The position numbers and the translations under genes are program-made. Of a stretch of 64,000 bases of DNA, positions 10,749 through 20,500 are shown piece by piece (the first letter of the stretch is position 1; each line of letters opens with the position of its first letter). The DNA comes from Rotaria socialis (taxonomy: Eukaryota > Rotifera > Eurotatoria > Philodinida > Philodinidae). Below the pieces are notes generated by a model. That model worked only from the letters and a program-made list of their open reading frames with translations, was not told the DNA's origin and did no database searches. Location of the stretch: positions 23,436 to 87,435 of the forward strand of contig CAJNYU010004660.1 in assembly GCA_905331475.1 (NCBI GenBank). Reading direction: 5' to 3'.

Positions 10749-13213
10749 TCATTGTTTTAATGTAAGATATTTGAGAGGTGGTCGTTTATGTATCAGTTCA
10801 CGTTCTGAATTTGGACTGTTTCGATGGCCAACAATGAGTCTAACAGCTTCTAAGCCATAGCCTTCAAATGATTTTTCAAAAATTGTATGCATATCTTTTT
10901 TCATGGTCGTAAATCGTTTCTCATGAGTATAATGTATGATCACTTTATCTGGAACGTTGTTAGTTTTACGTTTGTTTGTCGTTGTGGATTCCATCGGGAT
11001 AATATCTTCAACGATATTGTCTATATTATTTTGTTCGAATAGTGCAATACGTGCTTCAACTTGTGAATGCTGAGCGGTTGGTTGTTTCATATGTTCTTTA
11101 CGTAGTTGAAAAAATTTGTGTTCATTATTGATTAATGGCAAAATTGAATTTGATGTTATGTAATTACCAAAGATTTTTCGAAATTGTTTATCAATATAAG
11201 TGGTCGGATAACTGAAATGAAACATGAACATATGTATGATTTTATTAATTTATAAATAGATGACTTACCCGTTGAATAATAGCATCAATCGAATAGCACG
11301 ACGTTCATGATTAAATGCTTCGAATGTCGATGAATATCGTATTGCTCGAACAAGAGCTGTTTGTATAATATTTTGAAATATATATCGTGGATGATCCGAA
11401 ATAAATGGAACAACATATGGTTCAGCTGATGGTTTATGATAAACGGACGTATGAAGAACTCCATTGTTATTCGTCAGGAGAATATCCAAAAATGGGACAC
11501 TGCTTCCAATGTTCGATTCTAATTTAATGTTAGGATGCCATCCATTAGCATCTTTTAATAGTTGTTGAACTACTTCGATCGGTTCGTTCGATGTGAAGAA
11601 AACATCATCAATATATCTAGAATTATTAATAGAAATAATAGAATCTATATATGTATATTTAAACATGACATACCTGCCATAAATTTCATTTTTACTTTTT
11701 TGTCGTCGAACCCATCGTTTTTCCCAATGCCACATAAATATATTGGCTAGAGTTAATGTAAATGGTGAACCCATCGCACCACCAATAATCTGTTTATAGA
11801 ATTTATGATCGTAGACAAAAGCATTTTCTTTTAAAACAATTTCTGCCAATTTTTGAATAGTCGTAATAGATATACCTTGAATTCTTTCACCAACATAATG
11901 ACGAAGAAAATCGCCTAGAATTCGTATGGATTCATCTTGTGGTAGCATCGTATATAAATTGTTAATATCAAAAGTACAGAATTGAGTCGATTCTTTGAGA
12001 TGACCATCAGTAGCATATTGTTCAAGACGTTTAATGAGATTGACACCATCGATGATTGTGTTATCTTTATTATATTGATCAAAAATAGGTCGAATTAATT
12101 CATCTAAGAAATCAGAAATAGGTCTTGTTACTGCTTTTATTGTATTCATAATGGGTCGTAATGGTGTTCCTGCCTAAATAGAAACAAGAAAAAAAATAAT
12201 TTTTATAATAAAGAGCAATATTAAGTTTAACAATGAACCTTATGTGGCTTAGGATTAAAATACATGTAAGATAACCTGACATCATCTCGTTTTGGCATTA
12301 GACGATTATAATTCTTCAAGTTCAATTGTTTATCATTCTTGAGAACATTGATTGCATTTGTAACATTAGTGAATATTTCCATTAATGGATTGTATGATAA
12401 TTCTTGATAGGGTTTTGTGTCATCGCGATATTTAGCTGCTTTTCTTTCATAATCAATTTTATTGCCAATATGTAGACCACCACCTTTGTCACATACACGT
12501 ATAATAAGTTTTGCTCTTTGTGCTTTTCGTCGAATAGACTTGACTAATTGGAATTCTCGTTGAGCACGCATACGATCAGCATAAGATAATGGAGTCAAAT
12601 AATGTTGTCGTAGTAAACCTTCAAGTAGCTCAGAATATTGATTCATTCTCGCTATTGGTGGTTCTCTTTTACAATAGTTCGTTAATTGACGTTTAACTTT
12701 ATCCTTTATATCTTTGAGATTATTTTTTATTTGAGTTTCACGATGCTTTATTGGTTGAAGAGCACTTTGATTTGATCGAATATAACTTGGACCTATGAAA
12801 TATAACACAAGATGAAATTATTAACATATCATAATTGATACGAATAGTTATTCCTATGCTTACATAGAGATAGATGAGATAGTTCTTCTGGTTTAAAAGG
12901 ACAATGAAGAATATCTATGGTTACTTCAGGAGATACACCGACTACCGCCTTAACAGATGATGAACGTTGATAACGATGACTCATGTTCAATCGAAAATAA
13001 GTTAATTTTTGAAATATTTCTGCAATAATTTGATTAGTATGATGTAACATATAAGCTTTGAAATAATCGATGAGAGACATTCCATTAATTTGATCTCTTG
13101 TACAGGATTGCAATTCGAATTGATTTAAACTTTGTTGATATTGTTCTTCTTGTTCATCGACTTTATATTCATAAGCAGCATAAAAAATATTTAGTAGAGT
13201 AGGTTTTCCTTGT
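10749..13213 (-). CDS. Athena-type Penelope-like reverse transcriptase (5 visible exons)
   Basis: Exons on the minus strand: about 13210-12864, 12792-12239, 12173-11674, 11616-11269 and 11211-10749. The introns are 71, 65, 57 and 57 nt, and all phases agree. The N-terminal exon has SPEVTIDI and LSLCPSYIRSNQSAL, typical of the PLE region before the RT. The second has RVCDKGGG and ends NPKPHK, continuing AGTPLRPIMN. RT motifs follow: FDINNLYTMLP, GGAMGSPFTLTLANIFM and the catalytic RYIDDVFF, then PFLDILL and LLFNGYP with the thumb. No GIY-YIG endonuclease follows, consistent with endonuclease-deficient Athena PLEs. No stops or frameshifts occur, so the copy could be functional. The start is unresolved: the first in-frame ATG lies inside conserved sequence, so an upstream exon or 5' truncation is likely. 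Confidence 0.88.
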
Positions 13214-14336
13214 CCTTCTTATCATCATTTGACGACTATGCATTTGAATATATTAAAATGTGATATCTAACTTGAATATGTTTGTTTTTCTCTGTTTCTG
13301 ATGTAAGATTCTCTTCGCGTACATTCTCAAAACCACTATATAGACTCTTCAATGTCTTTAGGTGACTTGAAACTCGCTTCTTCACATGATTGATACAATC
13401 TTCTTTTGTAACAAGATTATTTTCATATTGTTCCGAAGAAAGTTTTGACAAAAACATATTGATATTTTCATCTTTGGAATCCATTGATGAATGATTGGTA
13501 AATTTGCCAGAATGTATAAGATTCTTTATTAGCGCATTGACATAGGTATGTTTAACAGCTTCGTAGGCGCTTAAATCACCATCGCTAATCATATTTGTGT
13601 AGCGTAGTCCTAAATATTAATTCATTGTGTAATAAAATCTTGAGGATAAATGTAAAAACCAATCTGATGAATATTTGCAGTTAAATATGCTTTTTAATTT
13701 ATATGTATAGTAGAAATATGCAAATATTCAGCGGATTAAATATTGACGTCAAAAGAAATGTAATGAGTGGATTATAGTACCTTTTTCGATAGATCTTTCG
13801 AAAATTTTCTTCGCACCCTCTTTTTCCATACCACCTGCACTACCATCCCACGTCTTCGAACATGTTGTTTGGCGTACCTCGTACTGAAATGATTACTTAT
13901 ATTGCTGAATAGCAGAGCTCCAGCACTTACCCATTTTTTTTAAATTGGCTTGCTGTTAATATACATACGTTGCTTTACTTCACACAATTCACATCGCTTA
14001 CTTAACGTTTCAAAATCTAAACAATAGCCTGACTCGGCTTCAATCAGAAAAACAATGCCATACATTGATTGATGGCCTCTCTTTTTCCAAGTACCATCAA
14101 GAGAGACAGTGAGATTCAAAACATCATTTGGTTCACATTGTTTACTACGACGGATATCATCGATCAAGGACAAAAAGTCAATATGAGTAAAATCAAATAG
14201 TTGATCATATCTGCATGAAACTATCAAAAATTAATTATGAAAAATTAACTGGCTTACAAATGATGAATTTGTTTGTAGAAATTGGATCGATGTGGTGTAT
14301 TTATTCCTAATAATGATAATATAAAATAAGTGGCAT
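13191..14336 (-). CDS. Mutator-like (PF20700-type) transposase, partial, multi-exon
   Basis: Exons inferred on the minus strand: 14336-14258, 14210-13979, 13883-13781, 13609-13272 and possibly 13235-13191. Landmarks are LLGINTPHRSNFYK, then LTVSLDGTWKKRGH and LSKRCELCE. After these come CSKTWDGSAGGMEKEGAKK, GLRYTNMISDGDLSAY and CINHVKKRV. These match, in order, the Mutator-like transposase domain common in invertebrate genomes (DGTWxKRGH, GSAGxME, SDGDS, CINHVxKR). Splice phases fit for all joins given, with introns of about 47, 95, 171 and 36 nt; the last is short and doubtful. The usual C-terminal half of the domain is missing where the RT gene begins. It is either a truncated transposon or a cargo gene of a composite element. 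The N-terminus upstream of 14336 is unresolved. Confidence 0.7.
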
Positions 14337-15625
14337 CTTAGCACTAGAATCACAAAACCTTCACTATTATTACTCGATATCGCATAGCTGACCTTTCCAT
14401 AGACAATCTTATTTTCTGAAAACTACGTGAAACATTTTTCGTTTGCAGGATAGTTTCTTTGCTACTCCTGTTGTGTGAATATATTTCGTGATTGAGATCT
14501 GATGATATTGTTCGATTTGATTTTGATAAAATTGATGGCGAACGAAGAACTCAGTCAGATGAATCAATTGATGAAGCTATATCAAGATCTTCGTCGAAAA
14601 AACTTTCATCCGATGACATTGTTACAATAGAACGAGAAGAAAATACAGTATATCAACCGTTGGTTTTAAGAATTTCGAGCGAAATATTCTGCTGTCGCTA
14701 TTGGCCAACCGTAACATTCTTCGTTTTATTGATAAGAGAAAAAGGTTGGATGCTTTCGAAAAAACTAAAAATGAAATCGGTGTCAATTATAACCCACAAT
14801 GAGAATTCTTGAAACATCGACTAAAATACATACCTGATGGCACTGGTTGCTTACTCGCTTTTCCTCTATTTTCTATCAACACTACATAGTAAAGCCAACA
14901 GTATTCACATAAATGAAGTGAAATATCGCAAAAAGTCATTTTTATCTGCGAAATCCTGAAAATTTCATATTTTTCAGAAATTAAAATTTTATACGGTAAG
15001 AGAAAATGGCGTCTACCGTTTTCAATAATTGAATTCAGAAAATATGATGTGTAGCAAAGTTGTAGCGCTTGAAATTCTCTATCAAATGATACATGAGAAA
15101 TTCTCGTTTAGCACATTCATGATGACGAAAACACGACAGAAAGTCGTTGAATTGAAAAAGGGTGTCCTAGTCAAGGTATTAAGTACCAAACGGTATGAAA
15201 GGAATCTTTTTTCAAGCTTCTTCAGAAAGTATCAGATAGAGGGGAAAATTCTCTATCGATTCATGTATGAATAGTTTCGTTTCGCTTTTAATTTATGTTC
15301 GAAACCAGCTTCTAACTGGATACATCCATGGACAAATTTTTATCAAAAAATTGATTCTTGTTTTGACTATAACTCAGGCTAGATATATGCAAATAACGTT
15401 AAAATTTGAGAATATACGTAAAAAAATATGCTCTATCGAATGAGCCTATTAAATCAGAAAATTAGGGGGTCGCGACTCCCCCCTCCCCCTTAAAATCTAA
15501 GAATGTTCTTTATCATAATATAATAGTCTCTTAACACAAAATAGCACGCAAAGAAAATGTTCAACTATAGATTCAGCGTCTACTCAAAATGTTTCAGGGG
15601 TGCGGATGCGTGGTGAAAAGAGAAG
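14337..15625. other. Upstream part of the mobile island, no gene called
   Basis: No coding region supported. At 15466-15490 there is a GC-rich near-palindrome (GGGGGTCGCGACTCCCCCC) followed by a C-run. At about 15597-15617, GGGTGCGGATGCGTGG may be degenerate telomere-like sequence next to the clean tract at 15626. Confidence 0.4.
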
Positions 15626-15642
15626 ACACCCACACCCACACC
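15626..15642 (-). repeat. Telomere-like tract (C-rich on +)
   Basis: ACACCCACACCCACACC, i.e. TGTGGG-type units on the minus strand, inverted relative to the tract at 10186-10204. Confidence 0.7.
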
Positions 15643-17509
15643 TTGATCTTACCATGCCAATAATTTAACAATGATTATCGAAACATGATTCATAGAAAAA
15701 CAACAAGATGCGATTCTTTTAGACAAAGATCGTATGATAACTGCTATCTCAAATATTTATAGACTGATTCGCGGAAAAGGAACTGAAGTGATAACTAGAG
15801 TGTAATCAAATGAGTAGTTATTTGGAAATTGCAAGCTCGAGAAGAGACAAATACGTAATATTCTATAATATGTTACATATATACTTTGCAACTAAAGAAT
15901 CTGGTGGATAAAATATGCCGTAACCAATCATGCCTTTAGTTTTTTGTTGAGATGATTCATTGTCTGGCAAACCTTCTCTTAATACAGCGGTATTAACACG
16001 AAGAATCACAATTTTTTCTGCACAGCGGATCGACCACTCATTGTCTGTAGAGAGTGTGGACGTATTCGTGCGTCACAATTGACACCATAACCCACATTTC
16101 CAATCTCACCATTTCTCGAAGAGTTGTTGTTACGGATTTGCTCATTCTTCGGCTTTATTACTGTCGTACATGGCTGTGTTTGACGACGTTCCTAGACAAC
16201 ATTATGAGTAAAAAAATACTTTCTTTGTTTCTTTCTTCTGCATTATTTTCCCCGCCACTTCTGTTGTTGGCGACTAAAATATTTTCATATGCGCCATGTT
16301 GCTTCACATTTGCATACCAATTGATCGCTGTGCTTGTTGACTAATGCAGCCATGTGCTTACTCTAACAGAAAAACGCAATTAACTTTCACGAGTTATTCA
16401 TTGTGGTTAAAAAAGAAACTTAGAGACGTTATTAAAATTTGTATTCAAAGCCTTGAAGTTGAAGTAAAAGAAAGCAGTTAAGTATAACTTTGATAGTCAG
16501 TGCATTTTTTGTGATCGAAAAATAACTAAAAGCTGTTTTTTTTTACGATTGAGTATAGAGCATAAGGTGCTAGACTTTGATAGAACACTATAACGCATCT
16601 TAACATTTCGATTAGGTATCACCTCTATATTCATTTTTATTACTTCATATGACTGTGAAATATTTTGTTTTGATTTCAGATTTTACGCATCTCAAAAAGA
16701 AACATCGCTGTGCAGATTTAATAACTATATAATTAGTTTCCACAATGAATCATTTTCGTAATATGGTCGAGTGAAGTTAGTATGCAGCGAATGTAGAGAT
16801 CATTATTTTGAAAAAATTTTTAAATTCGTAAACGAATTCTTTTTTTTAAACAGGATGTCTTCTTTAAAATGATATCGTCCCGCTCTCTGTACAATATGTT
16901 CCAATAGAACATTGTGTTGCTTTCAAAATACTGAGCGCGAAATAATAGTAAAATAGCATGGGATTATGAGTAAAATTATTTCTAGAATATGAAAACACCA
17001 GCAATATCCAACTGAAAGATATAGTACAGAGAACATGAAGGTATCGTTTCAAAGAAAAAAATCGGTTTTCCAAAATACCCACGCTTTCGATTTTAAAAGA
17101 TGCATTTTATAGTTGAGTTTCTTAAAAATAACGGGGTTAACGCACAGCTGTTTTGAATGTTTATAGTGATCTTGCTTGTTCGAATGAGTGGAATTTGAAA
17201 GTGAAAATTAAAATTTCATACTGATTTCAATCATGCATAATTAATGTATAAGCGATGTATACTAGAAACGTTTATATGCTTCAGGATATTTTACTAAAGT
17301 CTAGTCCCTGCAGTTCTCCACTTGATAGTACTTAGAACAGCTTTTAGTTACTTTTCAGTAACAGAAGCATTCAATGAATATAAAAAATATGATCTAGTGG
17401 CTTCTTCTATTTTAGTAAACCTATAGAGTACCACATTAAATGCAATACATAAAAGTAGTGTCTTGACACTATACTGTACTGTAAATATTTCATTATAGAT
17501 ACTTGTAGA
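15643..17509. other. AT-rich intergenic DNA
   Basis: Nothing supportable. It presumably contains the promoter and 5' untranslated region of the ART-TPR gene, but no motif stands out. Confidence 0.5.
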
Positions 17510-20500
17510 ATGTTGCAGAGTGATCCACCATCTGCGGAAGTCTTACACAGTTCAATTGATTACGTGACTGAAGACTTTACTATTGTGTGGCTCGATTCAA
17601 ATATTCATGAAAAAACTAACTCTATTGTTACACTTCAACGTGCATTCAAACATGTTAAAACATTCTATGAACTTACTTCATGTTTGAATTTTCTACAAGA
17701 TGCCGACAATCAGAAAGTGTTTCTTATCTTGTCACATGGTTTCGCCGATATTTTTGTACCATTAGTCCATGACATACTGAAGGTATTCTCTATTTATATT
17801 TTATCAGACAACAAAGTGGAGTCCGAACAATTATTGCAAGAATGGAAAAAAGTTAAAGGTATTTTTGACAATATGGCATTTATTTGTGCACAAGTGATGA
17901 GAAACATCAAGCAGTGTGAAAAAAAGTTCACATCCATGAGCATAATCTCACCGGCTTCTATTCTTGATTTGAATGGATTAGATCCTTCATTTATGTATAC
18001 AAAACTACTCAAAGAAATTTTTCTCGAAATGGGATACGATGAAAAAGCTAAGATAGAATTCATAAAATTCTACCATGCTCAAAATGGTGCAGTGCAATCG
18101 TCTGCACTAGCAGACTTCACAAGAGATTTTGAAGATCACTCGCCCATTTGGTGGTACACGAAAGAACCATTGATTTATGTGACGCTTAATAGAGCATTAA
18201 GAACGCAGAATGTTGAAATTTTACTCAAAATGGGCTTTTTCATAGAAAAACTTCATAAAGAAATCCAACAAATACACTCAAAAACAATACCAACAAAACA
18301 CAAGATAATTTACCGAGGCCAAGCTATTTCAATTTCTGATCTTGAGAAATTAAAGAAGAGTGAAGGTGGTCTTCTTTCATTTAACAATTTTCTCTCGACA
18401 AGCACAAGCTATCAAGTATCTTCTCTTTTTGCTGATAGCGTTCGAAGCGATCTGGATGGAATAGGAATCATATTTGAAATCGAAATTATACCAAATAACA
18501 TATCGATACCTTTTGCTTCATTGGATAATATTAGTATTCATTCGGATCATGAAAATGAAATTCTCTTCTCAATGCATACTGTATTTCGGATTGGCGAGCT
18601 AGAACTCATTGAAGATCGACTATGGTTTGTTAAATTAACATCTACGAATGACGATGATGAACAACTCCAGCGTCTCACCGAGTACATACGTACAGAGACA
18701 AAAGAACTAACAGCGAAACACCGGTTAGGTGTAATGATGATCAAAATGGGAGAATTCGATAAAGCTCAACTGTTATTTCAAACTTTACTTGAAACAGTAT
18801 CAAACGATGATTGGGCAGATCAAGCTCATTTACATCAACAACTAGGGTCGGTTCTTCAATTTAAAGGTGATGGATTGCAGGCGTTGTCAAATTATTATAA
18901 AACTCTCCAACTTATTCAAATTAATAATCTATCGGATTATCCTTTAGTAGCAACAACCTACAATCATATTGGTGAGACACACGAGTGCATGAGGAACTAC
19001 TCAGATGCCTTGTCGCATTTTGAGAAGGCACTAGCGTTGCAACAAAAAACTTCTGAATTCAAACAATCCGATCTTGCCATAACTTATAATAATATTGGCG
19101 CTGCGTTTCAATCAAAGGGAGAAAATAATAGTGCCTTGTTAAATTATGAGAAGTCGCTTGATATCTTGGAAAAATATCTTCCATCCACGCATCCAGATAT
19201 TGCAACTGCCTTAAATAATATTGGAACGTTATATTACCGAATGGGAGATCTTGAAAGTGCACAAAGATACCATTTAAAGGCGTTAAAAATCCAAGAAAGA
19301 GTTCTTACACCAACACATATTCATCTGGCAGCAACTTATAATAATCTGGGATTAGTGCATGATTTAATGGGAGACCATAGCAGCGCTTTGTCATTCTATG
19401 AAAAGGCGCTAAGAATCCGCCAGGCTGTTTTGCCCTGCAATCATCTATCGATAGCTGAGACCTATGACACTATTGGAAGCGTACACCGATTCATGGGTGA
19501 CTATCCTACTGCAATATCATATCATGAAAAAGCACTTGAAATTAAAAAAGCTATTCTTCCATCGAACCATTTAGATTTATGCACAACCTATAATAGTATT
19601 GGTTTTGCATGTAAATTGAGTGGCGATTATACGACTGGGCTCTCCTACTACGAAAAAGTACTTGCAATCAAACAAAAAAATATTTCACAGAATAGTTTTC
19701 TATTAGCGATTACCTATAACAATATTGCTTCCATCAAGCAATTAGTCGGTGACTATTCAATTTCATTGATATACTATGAAAAAGCTCTTGAGATCCAACA
19801 AAAAATTCTTCCATCAAATCATTTAGATCTAGCCACAACCTACATTAATATTGGCTCAATTCATTATGCTTTAGGATATTTCACTAAAGCATTTTCATAC
19901 TACAAACAAGCACTTAACATCAGACAAAATATGCTTCCATCTATTCATTCTGACCAAGCTACAGCTTTTAAATGTATTGGAGATGTGTATGAAATTATGG
20001 GAGAACATTCAGATGCGCTGTTATACTATCAAAAATCTCTTGATATTATACAGAAAAACCTTCCATTTTCGCATCCAACTTTCGCAACTATATGCAATCA
20101 TATGGCTATTGTGTACCAATCGATTGGAGAATATTCAACTGCACTTTCCTACTGTTCAAAAGCCCTTGAAATTCAAGAAAAAATGTTCCCCTCGTTTCAT
20201 TTTGAACTAGCTACTACTTACAATAATTTTGGTGCGTTGCAACAGCTACTAGGAAACTATCCTAATGCACTATTATATCACGAGAAAGCACTTGAAATCC
20301 AGAAAAAATCGTACTTACCCCATCATTCGGATATTGCCACTAGCTACAACAATATTGGTTATATTCATTGTGTGTTGGGTGACCACGCGCTGGCGTTGTC
20401 GTACTTTAACAAAGCAACCAAAATCCAATCAGAGGTACTTTGTTCTACGCATCCCAATATAGTTCGTACGCTAACTAATCTTGGTATGCTGTATAAGTCC

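Larger units (their letters stand above)
10186..15642 (-). mobile_element. Athena/terminon-like mobile island bounded by telomere-like tracts
   Basis: The island holds an intron-containing Penelope-like RT (10749 to about 13.2 kb) and, upstream on the same strand, a Mutator-like transposase fragment (13.2-14.34 kb). It is bracketed by a G-rich tract on the left (10186-10204) and a C-rich tract on the right (15626-15642), each about three units of the TGTGGG period. Bdelloid Athena elements are known to attach to exposed telomeric ends and to carry TGTGGG-type tracts at junctions. Here the RT gene's 3' side faces the left G-rich tract, as expected if a telomeric 3' overhang primed reverse transcription. 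True element ends were not defined, and no long terminal repeats or hammerhead motif were found by eye. Confidence 0.55.

Noticed and set aside
14492-14812. 106-codon + strand frame within the mobile island
   Set aside because: Low-complexity Ser/Glu-rich sequence without family resemblance or splice context.
10205-15625. Hammerhead ribozyme motifs expected in some bdelloid terminons
   Set aside because: Scattered CTGATGA words exist (e.g. 13661), but none had a matching GAAA strand and stems that I could draw.
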